54,844 nt of DNA from Oligoflexales bacterium (GTDB lineage Bacteria; Bdellovibrionota_B; Oligoflexia; Oligoflexales; RGVZ01): assembly GCA_947445775.1 (NCBI GenBank), contig CANFEB010000013.1:1-54844 (forward strand), written 5' to 3'. Numbering within the stretch: the stretch's first letter is position 1; each line of letters begins with the position of its first letter. The position numbers and the translations under genes are program-made. Below, in pieces: positions 32,494-40,874 of this stretch. Under the pieces are notes generated by a model that searched no databases, was not told where the DNA came from, and worked only from the letters and a program-made list of their open reading frames with translations.

Positions 32494-34152
32494 ATGTTGA
32501 TATCCATGCCAAGAAATTTTACTGCGTTTGCCATCGCGGCTCTGGGATTCGTTGCCAGCAGTAATGCCCAGGCATTCTTTCTGGACGGAAATGGTCACTA
32601 CGCCCTGCGCGGTGCCACGCAAAAAAATCCTGGTTTCGCTACGGACAGCGGAACATACCAGGCCATCGAACAAAGCTTTCGGCTAGAGGCCGAAGCGCGG
32701 ATGAATGATCGCTCCAGCTTTTTCATGGAAATGCGCCTGACCGATGATCCCAGGTCATTTTTTCTGGGCGATACGTCCAAGCCGAGCGACTGCGCAACCC
32801 GCCGCGTGCCAGCAGCTGGCGGAGGCTATACCACGACCAATGATTGCACGGGTCGCCATCAAGACTCTGCTCATCCGGGCTACCAATCCTATACGCCGAT
32901 GATCACCACGGCCTACGCCCGCCAGGCCTTTGACTTGTGCCTGGTCGAGGCCGGACGCAGGCCGCGCAATTGGGGCGTCGGCGTCATGCTGGATGGCGGT
33001 TCCAAGCCATTTGATGTCGATACAAGCATTTATGATGGTGTCGACTGCCATGTGAACATCCAAAAATCCCAAAGCATTGGCTTCAAGGTCGGCTATGACA
33101 AGATCTCTGAAACTGGATCTTGGATTGACAATCCCTACGACCGGACCCTTGCCGATACGGCCAGCGAATCGGAATTCGACGGCCGCAGCGCCACCTATGG
33201 CGCGACGAATCCGTCGGATGACATCGACCAATTTTTCTTTTCGATTGAATATGACGACCGCAAGGCCAACGCAGGGGCTGCCGTCACCAAGCAAATTGGA
33301 ATTTACTTTGCCAATCTCGTGGGCAAGGATTCAAAAACAGATCTCAAGTTGGTCGACCTCTACACCGCGCTTTTCTTGTCAAATTTGACGCTTAAAAACG
33401 AGCTCCTGTTCCGTCTTGGAAAATCTGCCGACCCCAATTGGATCGGACTTGGCGGCGCCCGCTTTGACAACGGCGATATCGCCAGCAACAACTTGCAATC
33501 AGTCGGCTTTGCTGGAGTTTTAGAGTGGACCTTGTCGCGCGATGGCAGTGCCGTTGGACCCATGGACTACCGGCAGGGAAATGCCTCCCGCCAAGTCGTA
33601 TTTCTTGATTATGCCTATGCCCCTGGCGACGAAAACGGCTACTTCCGTGATGACTCCAGCTATTCCGAAGAGGCCTTGACCACCATCGGGGAATCACAAC
33701 GTGCGACCAAATCCAGCACCATGGGATTTCACCGCAACTACCGTCCGGCGCTGATCCTTTTCAACGGCAAATCAGGCAGCGAAAGCACGGGCCTGGCCGG
33801 CATCTATGACCCGCAGCGGATCATGAATGCGACACTACTGAGTCTTGGCTACCGCCTGGAAAGCCTTGAGTACGGTACGTTTGAGGCCAAGATCCTGAGC
33901 GCAAATCTAAATACCACCATGCCCTCGGCCGTACGCAGCTACCATGAGTCGGCAGTCGGGGCCAAGCCAGTCGGGTACTACGGAAAAAACTTGGGCATCG
34001 AACTGGACGTCAAGTACGGCACCAGCCTTTCCCGTGAATTTGAATATGGGGTCGAATTGGGCTACGCCCGGGCCGGAGACGCCCTGAAAACTTCTAACAG
34101 TTCGCCTGCCGCATCCATGCTGTTACAATCTTACGCAGCGTTTAAATTCTGA
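32494..34152 (+). CDS. Outer-membrane beta-barrel protein of unknown function
   Basis: 552 residues. The signal peptide (FTAFAIAALGFVASSNAQA) starts the protein and the C-terminus ends in aromatic AAFKF, the last-strand signature read by the BAM machinery. Between them are alternating amphipathic strands (GIYFANLVGKD, LTLKNELLFRLG, VVFLDYAYAPGD). Two cysteine pairs (DCATRR with NDCTGR; LCLVEA with DCHVN) could form surface disulphides. It probably makes a channel or a structural barrel. No family is recognised. It begins 3 bp after ymdB and is likely in the same transcript. Confidence 0.7.
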   Translation: MLISMPRNFTAFAIAALGFVASSNAQAFFLDGNGHYALRGATQKNPGFATDSGTYQAIEQSFRLEAEARMNDRSSFFMEMRLTDDPRSFFLGDTSKPSDCATRRVPAAGGGYTTTNDCTGRHQDSAHPGYQSYTPMITTAYARQAFDLCLVEAGRRPRNWGVGVMLDGGSKPFDVDTSIYDGVDCHVNIQKSQSIGFKVGYDKISETGSWIDNPYDRTLADTASESEFDGRSATYGATNPSDDIDQFFFSIEYDDRKANAGAAVTKQIGIYFANLVGKDSKTDLKLVDLYTALFLSNLTLKNELLFRLGKSADPNWIGLGGARFDNGDIASNNLQSVGFAGVLEWTLSRDGSAVGPMDYRQGNASRQVVFLDYAYAPGDENGYFRDDSSYSEEALTTIGESQRATKSSTMGFHRNYRPALILFNGKSGSESTGLAGIYDPQRIMNATLLSLGYRLESLEYGTFEAKILSANLNTTMPSAVRSYHESAVGAKPVGYYGKNLGIELDVKYGTSLSREFEYGVELGYARAGDALKTSNSSPAASMLLQSYAAFKF

Positions 34153-34177
34153 ATCTGCTGTTGGGAGTGCCTTCGCC

Positions 34178-35611
34178 ATGATGGAACGGCTGTCATTCGA
34201 TCCCGCTGCCTGGGCGCAAACGGAGTTGGCCCAAACCAGCGAATTCCTGATGGCAGTCGCCGGCGCGCTAAACGAATCGGGCCGGGTGGCTCCTCGCCAC
34301 GTCGACGCCCTGCGCATCGACTTGGCTGGTTTGCGGCAAGCCGCCTCGTCTACGTCACGGCGCCACCAGGATCCCCCCTTGCTTTGGTTGTCTCGTTCGG
34401 GATGTGAATTCATTCGCCTCCTTGAGGCCCGCTACGGGCGGGATCGTTTGATCCTGAATCTTTTCCGTTACGGCATCAAAGCCTGGGCCAATGAAGTTTC
34501 AGCCGTCCTGAACCGCTGGGGACAAACAACCCTCAAAAATTCTGAGATGGTACTCAACCGCAGCATAGTCATCTACCGTGAAAATCAAGAGCCCGGAGAC
34601 GAACGGCTTTTTTCCAGTTTGATTGTTGATATGGCCGATCGGATCGACCGTTGCGTCGAGGCCATTGAGGCGGTCGGCGGACGATTGGATGCCTGGCACG
34701 GAAACCCATTGGCAAGTGCCGACCAGGACAACACCAGCGAGCAAATTGTTGCCGAACGGATCGGAATGCGCGGCATCGCCCACGAGACAAATCCGGGGCA
34801 GGACGAAGAATACTTTGTGCGCCGCATTGCGTTGGAACTTGCGAGCCTCGCCCAATGCGCCAGCCACTTTATCACCCAGGTCACCGCTAATCTTGAGCTG
34901 CCGGAAAATGTTCTCCTTGAACTGCGTTGCAACTGGCTAAAGACCGAGGCCACACGCCTTTTTAATTTCACTTGGCCCCAAGGATCAGGTCTTGTCGCCC
35001 TGGAGGTCGCTCGCAATCATGTCATGCTGGCCCTGTCGAGCATGACGGGGGCCCTCCTTGACATAGAAACGGAAAGTTCCGGGATCCTTCCCGGCCGAAT
35101 GGCGGCGAATATTCAGGTCCAGCATCGTCAGCGCGTTGAATCTTTGCGTGGCAACCTCATTGCCGATGCCATGCTAGCGGGACTCTCTGCAACCGATGCA
35201 GAAGATTCCGTCGTGGCCCTCATCACCTATACTGAAAAACATGCCCTTTCGGCCCGTGAGGTCATCGTGAGTGAGCTAAACAAAATTCATGGTGCCCTGA
35301 TGCCAAGAACTCTCGAACGCTTCCAGACCCTGACGAGTCACGACCCGTTGGCACAGTCCAGGTCCGATGAAAAAGCCCGAGGCGCCTGCAAGTCCATGGC
35401 ACTGCTTGTCAGGTTTACTGAACGGGCCCAGCGTTTACCCATTCTCTCCAAGATGGCGCCTACGTTGGTTGCAACCGCCATCGTCTGCGGCATTGGCTTA
35501 GCCACGGCGGGCAGCCTACTGAGTGGCTGCGGCTTGAAAACCGCGCTAATAAGCGACGTTGAAAACCTTCGTCCCGAAATTCCCTTCAGGATCAAACATG
35601 AGCAAAAATAA
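34178..35611 (+). CDS. Degenerate fumarase/argininosuccinate-lyase-like protein fused to an LptM-like lipoprotein tail
   Basis: 477 residues. Residues 1-420 are almost all helical. The order of segments (RIGMRGIAHETNPGQDEEYF then a long helix; GILPGRMAANIQVQHRQRVE later) resembles the ASL/fumarase superfamily, but its signature GSSxMPxKxNP is absent and no catalytic His/Ser set is evident. From about residue 425 the protein has LVATAIVCGIGLATAGSLLS followed by GCGLKTALISDVENLRPEIP, the layout of small LptM/YifL-type lipoproteins (LxGCGLKxxL). In many bacteria argH, lptM and lysine genes are neighbours, and dapA follows here, so a fused relic of that order is a reasonable inference. The frame is uninterrupted; an internal ATG at 35453 could also start the lipoprotein separately. 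Confidence 0.5.
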   Translation: MMERLSFDPAAWAQTELAQTSEFLMAVAGALNESGRVAPRHVDALRIDLAGLRQAASSTSRRHQDPPLLWLSRSGCEFIRLLEARYGRDRLILNLFRYGIKAWANEVSAVLNRWGQTTLKNSEMVLNRSIVIYRENQEPGDERLFSSLIVDMADRIDRCVEAIEAVGGRLDAWHGNPLASADQDNTSEQIVAERIGMRGIAHETNPGQDEEYFVRRIALELASLAQCASHFITQVTANLELPENVLLELRCNWLKTEATRLFNFTWPQGSGLVALEVARNHVMLALSSMTGALLDIETESSGILPGRMAANIQVQHRQRVESLRGNLIADAMLAGLSATDAEDSVVALITYTEKHALSAREVIVSELNKIHGALMPRTLERFQTLTSHDPLAQSRSDEKARGACKSMALLVRFTERAQRLPILSKMAPTLVATAIVCGIGLATAGSLLSGCGLKTALISDVENLRPEIPFRIKHEQK

Positions 35612-36506
35612 TTTTGAGTCAGAATTCCGGGGCGTCTGGACGGCCATTGTGACGCCCTTCAAAGAAGACAATTCGATTGACTGGCCCGCCTGGGAGAGGC
35701 TTCTCCAATTGCAGGCAGCAGGCGGCGTCTCGGGTGTCGTTGTCTCGGGAACGACCGGCGAAAGTCCGACCTTGTCGATCCAAGAAAAGATTTCCCTCGT
35801 CAGAAAAGCCCGCGCGGTTCTTCCCAAATCAATTCGGCTCATGGCGGGCAGCGGCGGCAACAACACCGAACAAAGCGTCGAGCTTTCCCGCCTGTGTGTG
35901 GATGCAGGCGCTGACTGCCTGTTGGTGGTGACTCCCCCCTACAACAAGCCTTCGCCGGATGGCTTGAAGCTGCACTTCACGACGATTGCCGAAAGTGTTT
36001 CTGTTCCTCTTTGCCTCTATCATGTCCCTGGTCGTACGGGGCAACTTCTAAGCCCTGACGTTCTTGCCTCGCTCTGCACCATCAAGGGCATTGCCTGCGT
36101 GAAGGAAGCCACCGGCGATTTAAGTTTTTTGACCCGCGCCATCAACAAAACAAGGCACCGCGGTACAGCATTTCTCTCCGGCGACGACATCACGTTTCTT
36201 CCAGGCTTGGCCTTGGGGGCGACGGGCGTCATCAGTGTTTTGTCTAATGTTTTTCCTGGTGAGCTGGTCCAAATGTTTACCGCATGGCAAGCCGGTGACC
36301 GGACTCGCGCCCTGGAACTTCACAACGCTATGCAACCGCTAATGGACGCGCTCTTTTGCGAATCAAACCCCGGACCGGTGAAACATATTCTCGCGCAAAC
36401 CGGCGTCATGAATCAAAATCTTCGCGGACCCTTAGCACCAGTCACCGCTGCCAGCGCAGCCTTGTTGGATGCGTGCATGGCCGCAACACGGGCTGCCCTC
36501 ACATGA
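35598..36506 (+). CDS. dapA: 4-hydroxy-tetrahydrodipicolinate synthase
   Basis: About 302 residues. ATG 35598 has AGGA 6 nt upstream and lies inside the end of the previous gene (14-bp overlap). Motifs: TAIVTPFKED, VVSGTTGESPTL, CLYHVPGRTG with the catalytic Tyr, and CVKEATGDLSF with the Schiff-base Lys. It condenses pyruvate with aspartate semialdehyde, the first dedicated step to DAP and lysine. The stop overlaps the dapB ATG (ATGA), so the first two pathway enzymes are coupled. Confidence 0.95.
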   Translation: MSKNNFESEFRGVWTAIVTPFKEDNSIDWPAWERLLQLQAAGGVSGVVVSGTTGESPTLSIQEKISLVRKARAVLPKSIRLMAGSGGNNTEQSVELSRLCVDAGADCLLVVTPPYNKPSPDGLKLHFTTIAESVSVPLCLYHVPGRTGQLLSPDVLASLCTIKGIACVKEATGDLSFLTRAINKTRHRGTAFLSGDDITFLPGLALGATGVISVLSNVFPGELVQMFTAWQAGDRTRALELHNAMQPLMDALFCESNPGPVKHILAQTGVMNQNLRGPLAPVTAASAALLDACMAATRAALT

Positions 36507-37273
36507 CCAATCTTTGGTTGCATGGTGCCTCAGGCAAAATGGGCCTTGAGATTCAATCGGCAATCCAGAAGCGCACGGCTGCCATAAGCCTTATTGGCGG
36601 ATCTGGCCGCAAATTCATGGGGGACAATCTACTTGCTGGCCGTCCGGTTGATTCAAAAAAGCTAGCCCACGCCCTCGCCCACAGTGTTGACGTGGTGATT
36701 GATTTCTCAGTGCCAGAGGGCAATGAAATATTGCTGGATGCCATGGAGGCGACGCCGGCAGACAAGAGACCGCAAGTCCTGATTGGGACAACCGGCTTAT
36801 CCGAGAAAACTTTGCTCAGATGGTCAAAGGTTGCGGCAACTTTGAAGGGCGGATGCATTTTTTTGGCGCCCAATACCAGCCGTGGAGTTCTTGCGGCCAT
36901 CGAAGGCGCCCTGCGCATTCAAGAAATCCTCAGGGATTCCCCCACAGACGTCGCCATCGTGGAAACCCATCACATAATGAAAAAAGATGCCCCCAGTGGC
37001 ACGGCGCGAATGTTACTTGAAAAACTGTCGGAGCACCGGCCGCCGTCTGCCCCGAAAATCAGTGTTGCGTCCATTCGTGGTGGCGGAGTTTTTGGTGAAC
37101 ACGAAATTCGCTTCATGGGTGTCCACGACGAAATCATCGTCACACACCGCGCATATTCACGAGGACTATTTGCCGAGGGTGCGTTGGACCTGGCCGCATG
37201 GCAGCACAAAAACGGTTCTCGCTTCAAAGAAAAATTAATTACCTTGTCAGATTACGTTGCCGCAAAAAGCTAG
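36503..37273 (+). CDS. dapB: 4-hydroxy-tetrahydrodipicolinate reductase
   Basis: About 256 residues. GASGKMG is the NAD(P)-binding loop at the N-terminus, IGTTGLSE follows, and ETHHIMKKDAPSGTA is the DapB signature with the catalytic His and Lys. ATG 36503 overlaps the dapA stop. It reduces the product of DapA on the route to meso-DAP, which Mpl-type recycling also conserves. Its last 4 bp overlap the 3' end of the convergent large gene. Confidence 0.95.
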   Translation: MTNLWLHGASGKMGLEIQSAIQKRTAAISLIGGSGRKFMGDNLLAGRPVDSKKLAHALAHSVDVVIDFSVPEGNEILLDAMEATPADKRPQVLIGTTGLSEKTLLRWSKVAATLKGGCIFLAPNTSRGVLAAIEGALRIQEILRDSPTDVAIVETHHIMKKDAPSGTARMLLEKLSEHRPPSAPKISVASIRGGGVFGEHEIRFMGVHDEIIVTHRAYSRGLFAEGALDLAAWQHKNGSRFKEKLITLSDYVAAKS

Positions 37274-39645
37274 TGATGCGCATCTGGTGTAAAGTATGCG
37301 GCCAAGGGGCTTCCCAGCTGAACTACAGATAGAGACTCCCCGTAAACACTGACTGTTTCAGCGGCCAACCAGCCACCACTTTGCGACTCAATAATGGCGC
37401 TGTAAATTCCTGGTGGGACATTGAAGAACAGGGCCTTGCTCATGGGCGCGTCACTAAACACCCAAGGTTCTGTTACGTTTTGGCCATATTCGTTGACCAA
37501 ACGAATATCCAGCTTACCTGAGCCTTGGCCCTGCACCGCAGAAAACTCGACTAGAACCGAGCCCTCCGTAAAATCCTGGGATTGCTGGGCATAGACCGAC
37601 ATGTCTTGAACAAAGCCTCGTGGAATGGCCGGAAGAACTGCGACCTCGCGCGACGAGGGGGCGCCTCGCAGACGGTAAATAGCCGGTTCGAAATCCTGGC
37701 TGTCGAGGTAAACCACCGTCGAACTTCCTGGGGAAAAAATCTGTGAGCCGACACCTTGAATATTGGGCGCGGTTTCAAAAAACTTCTGAGTCGTGGCAAC
37801 CAACACTGCCTCCTGTTCAGATTCCAGCATGTAGCGCTGGGCAAGCGCTTCACCACTAAGCTGCTCATGGGCGGATGACTCGCGCGCAAATTGAACATGA
37901 ACACCTTGGACATCCGCAAGGATGCTGACACGTTCGTGGGTGTGGCGCCCCGAAAGCACAGGAAACTCCGCTGCCATGACTTGTCGTTCCGTCTGCCAGG
38001 CAGAAATGTTGACGGGACCAGCATCGATATTGAACCAACAAACGCGTCCACCATCGACTGTCGCGGCGGCTGAGTGGTCCAATACGCCATCGGCGTTGAA
38101 GTGAAATGGCCCCTGGGCCTTGACATCTATTTGTGCACGAATAGCGCCAACGGACTTGCCCGCAAAATCAAGGCATAAAGAACCCAAGCCGGGATCTTGC
38201 ACAAGACCCGCCATGCGCGTCCAGGCTTCAAAGGCAAACACCCTGGCCACGACAACATCACGGACAATGGCTCCAGAATTTTTATCAGAAGATCGACTAG
38301 CGCCTGGAATATCGACCACCGCCGTTGTCCTGACATAGTTGCCGGACGCATCATTTGTTGCGAGCAACAAAGACGATGCCCCGGGAAGATCCGAAAGCGA
38401 CACGCCGCCGTGGGAATCAGATAGGGATGAAAATTCTGCGCCGGCCACATAAACCTGCACCCCAGCCACCGGAAAGGCTTTCGCGCCGTCCAGTGCTAAG
38501 GCCGGAGTCCGATCGTCGATCAATTTCAATCGCAGGGTACGCCGCGTTAGGGGCAATGCCGTGCGGCGCAACTTGATGTCCTGCGTAGCGGCCGCTTCTG
38601 TTACTTGTTGGGCAGCGGCCTCCTTGGATAAATGAATGCCAGTTGCGCCGGCAACCGAACTACCTTGGAGTCCGCCAGTGAGTCCGCCAGTAAAATCATT
38701 TGCAGCATGCATGGCGTGGCCGGAGTTCGGACCGGCTGCGGCGGACGTAAGGTCGCCCACCGGAAGGCGAACCAGCTCCGGCGGCAATGCCAGAGCCGGG
38801 CCACTTGCAATTAACTTGGCGGCGGCTGCAACGGGAGATCCAATGACCACGGGCACCACGGCAAGCTGCCCTGAACGGGCTACATAGATTTCGGTGCGAA
38901 CATGGTTTGCGACTGCAGTGAGGATTTTTGTGTGGGCATCCCAATGCAGCAATGCAGAGTCGCGTGGATAGATTTGGATATCGCGGCTGCCACCAGTCCC
39001 CGCCAAGTCGTCGATGGAAATTTCTACTGATGCGCCGACGCGCTGCATTTTAACGCTGGGAGGTTGCACGGAAATGCCAACCGTTGTCGACAACACATGC
39101 ACCACTTCGCGCTCGTCGCCTAAGGTGAGGGCGATCCCGCCCCGTTTCACTTGTGCTAAGTCATCATGACGAGGGTTCTTCAGGGGCACATCATCCGCAT
39201 CAAGATCATCGACTGATACGATGGCCTCTTGGCGTTCAACCTGACCGGATTGATTTTTTTTCTCGACTGCAATTAAAATTCCATCGTCAGCCGGTTGCAA
39301 GTTAACCGGTTTTTTCTGGGAGAGGTCTCCGTCGGCAATTCTACGTTCAATTTTTTCCGCTAACACTTCATCTGAGCCCAATAAATCCGCCAGGGTTGTG
39401 TGGCGCGTGTGGGGCTTCTTGTTCGCTAATTTTTCGTTTCTCGGGTTCTGGACCACAGATCCATCGAGGGCTGGGGCCAGATCCTTTTCTGACATGGCGA
39501 CGCTTGAAAAAGCGCCATCAAAATTATGGGCATCTGCGCGATTTGCCAATATGACGAATGGAGAAAATAGAAATAGCGTGGCCGCCACCTTCAAGGTGAT
39601 CCAAAAATGCGTCGACGATTTACGAATGACTTGCTTCATCATCAT
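37270..39645 (-). CDS. Large exported protein of unknown function, carboxypeptidase-regulatory-like architecture
   Basis: About 791 residues from the first ATG of a run of three (39645). The N-terminus has a long hydrophobic signal (STHFWITLKVAATLFLFSPF) followed by an AHNF cleavage region. Residues 60-220 are charged. A middle part contains VEISIDDLAGTGGSRDIQIY, then AFPVAGVQVYVAGAEFSSLS with DSHGGVSLSDLPG, a pattern typical of carboxypeptidase-regulatory-like or surface beta-sandwich domains. The C-terminal third is beta-rich and ends YFTPDAHH. No cysteine lipobox is clear, so a periplasmic or outer-surface location is inferred. It is isolated between dapB and yqeY. Confidence 0.6.
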   Translation of the reverse strand: MMMKQVIRKSSTHFWITLKVAATLFLFSPFVILANRADAHNFDGAFSSVAMSEKDLAPALDGSVVQNPRNEKLANKKPHTRHTTLADLLGSDEVLAEKIERRIADGDLSQKKPVNLQPADDGILIAVEKKNQSGQVERQEAIVSVDDLDADDVPLKNPRHDDLAQVKRGGIALTLGDEREVVHVLSTTVGISVQPPSVKMQRVGASVEISIDDLAGTGGSRDIQIYPRDSALLHWDAHTKILTAVANHVRTEIYVARSGQLAVVPVVIGSPVAAAAKLIASGPALALPPELVRLPVGDLTSAAAGPNSGHAMHAANDFTGGLTGGLQGSSVAGATGIHLSKEAAAQQVTEAAATQDIKLRRTALPLTRRTLRLKLIDDRTPALALDGAKAFPVAGVQVYVAGAEFSSLSDSHGGVSLSDLPGASSLLLATNDASGNYVRTTAVVDIPGASRSSDKNSGAIVRDVVVARVFAFEAWTRMAGLVQDPGLGSLCLDFAGKSVGAIRAQIDVKAQGPFHFNADGVLDHSAAATVDGGRVCWFNIDAGPVNISAWQTERQVMAAEFPVLSGRHTHERVSILADVQGVHVQFARESSAHEQLSGEALAQRYMLESEQEAVLVATTQKFFETAPNIQGVGSQIFSPGSSTVVYLDSQDFEPAIYRLRGAPSSREVAVLPAIPRGFVQDMSVYAQQSQDFTEGSVLVEFSAVQGQGSGKLDIRLVNEYGQNVTEPWVFSDAPMSKALFFNVPPGIYSAIIESQSGGWLAAETVSVYGESLSVVQLGSPLAAYFTPDAHH

Positions 39646-39731
39646 CCGGTGTTTCGGCACGATCGCGCGTTTCTTTATGCCTATCTGTACGATTGTCTAC
39701 GTTTTTTAATTATAGCTGAACGAACGCAGAA

Positions 39732-39779
39732 AAGCCCGCCGGGCAAGGATCTTCGGGGATCTACTTGCGCAGCGGGCTT
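39732..39779 (-). terminator. Terminator-like hairpin after yqeY
   Basis: Stem AAGCCCGC (39732-39739) with GCGGGCTT (39772-39779), enclosing a second pairing around GATC...GATC. On the reverse strand it is followed by TTTTCTG. It would end transcripts leaving yqeY at 39802. Confidence 0.65.
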
Positions 39780-39801
39780 GATTGTAAAAACACTGATTTG
39801 G

Positions 39802-40248
39802 TTATTTTGATTCAAGTCGCTTTTTTAGCAATTCACTCACCAACTTGCCGTCTGCTCCGCCGCCAAGGATGGCCAAAACCTGTTTCATCACAACCCCGAA
39901 GGTTCGGTCGGTCGTTGCTCCAAAAACGGCATCGATGGCTGCGATAGTTTCTTCGGGGCCAGATTTTTTTGGCAAGTAACGGTCGACAACCGCGACTTCC
40001 TTGTGAATTTCCGCTTTTTTTACTGGATCTGGAAATTCATCAACCGCCTTCAATAATTTTTTCTGGTACGAAGCCACCACCTTCAAGACTGCGGCATCTT
40101 CTAGTTCCTGGTGGATGTTGATTGCCGACTGGGCATATTTAACTTCACTGAGGATCATACGGAGGACGCTGACCGTTTGTTGGTCGCGCGCCTTCATGGC
40201 AGTTATCAGGTCTTTGCTAAGTTTTGCTTTTAATCCAATGGTTTCCAT
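39802..40248 (-). CDS. yqeY: GatB/YqeY domain protein
   Basis: 148 residues, all helical, matching stand-alone YqeY proteins: LKAKLSKDLITAMKARDQ at the start, LRMILSEVKYAQ, a central VDRYLPKK (the LP.. hinge) and a C-terminal GVVMKQVLAILGGGADGKLV. It resembles the tRNA-binding tail of GatB amidotransferase. Its own role is not established. It follows the CYTH gene by 2 bp and ends a three-gene reverse operon. Confidence 0.88.
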   Translation of the reverse strand: METIGLKAKLSKDLITAMKARDQQTVSVLRMILSEVKYAQSAINIHQELEDAAVLKVVASYQKKLLKAVDEFPDPVKKAEIHKEVAVVDRYLPKKSGPEETIAAIDAVFGATTDRTFGVVMKQVLAILGGGADGKLVSELLKKRLESK

Positions 40249-40250
40249 TT

Positions 40251-40874
40251 TTATCTCCGTGAATTCATGAAGTTAGAAACGTTCTCCGGAAGGCGATCTG
40301 CAAATAAAAGTTCAAATAATGACTGCCGGCACCGGCTGTCTGGCTGAAACCCAAATGCTTTTTCATAAACAGAAATAGCCGTCAAAGCCCCATCTCGCGT
40401 GACTTCAGGCAATTGAGCGGGTTCCATAATGGCCTCAAACTCGACACAGTGCACCGTTCGCCTGGACTCTAGCCCGGCGTCAGCCACCGCCGTGTAGTGC
40501 ACCACCTCGCATTCCGAAAAATAGAAAACATTGATGTTTTTCTCAATACTTCCAGACCAAAGCGGCTCCATCGGCTGAACAAAGGCTTGGACGGCCGCCG
40601 ACTGATCACCGCGGTGATGGCCAAGGTCCAAATTCACTTCCGTGCGGCACTCGTTGTCGGCAGCAATCGATTTGACGCTGAGTTGTTGAAGTTCACTGTC
40701 GATCCGGTGACGAAGGATGTGGCCTGGCAGCCCCGCCACAACGTAGTAGGTGTCCCGGACCTTCACCCGGTGGGACTTCACTGGTTTTAGCCGTTGTGCC
40801 GTCGCCTCAAAGGCCGCCAGATCAAAGGCTTCATCCACCAGATATTTATGCTCAATTTCTTGAAATTTAAGCAT
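40251..40874 (-). CDS. CYTH-domain (triphosphate tunnel) protein
   Basis: About 207 residues from ATG 40874; frames extending upstream lie inside the pyruvate-kinase-like gene. The N-terminus MLKFQEIEHKYLVDEAF contains the ExExK motif (EIEHK) that defines CYTH enzymes, which bind triphosphate substrates in a beta-tunnel with divalent metal. Later segments include RVKVRDTYYVV and HRIDSELQQLSVKS, strands lined by basic residues. Family members are adenylate cyclases, thiamine triphosphatases or tripolyphosphatases, and the substrate cannot be assigned. Its start overlaps the preceding stop (TGATG). Confidence 0.8.
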   Translation of the reverse strand: MLKFQEIEHKYLVDEAFDLAAFEATAQRLKPVKSHRVKVRDTYYVVAGLPGHILRHRIDSELQQLSVKSIAADNECRTEVNLDLGHHRGDQSAAVQAFVQPMEPLWSGSIEKNINVFYFSECEVVHYTAVADAGLESRRTVHCVEFEAIMEPAQLPEVTRDGALTAISVYEKAFGFQPDSRCRQSLFELLFADRLPENVSNFMNSRR

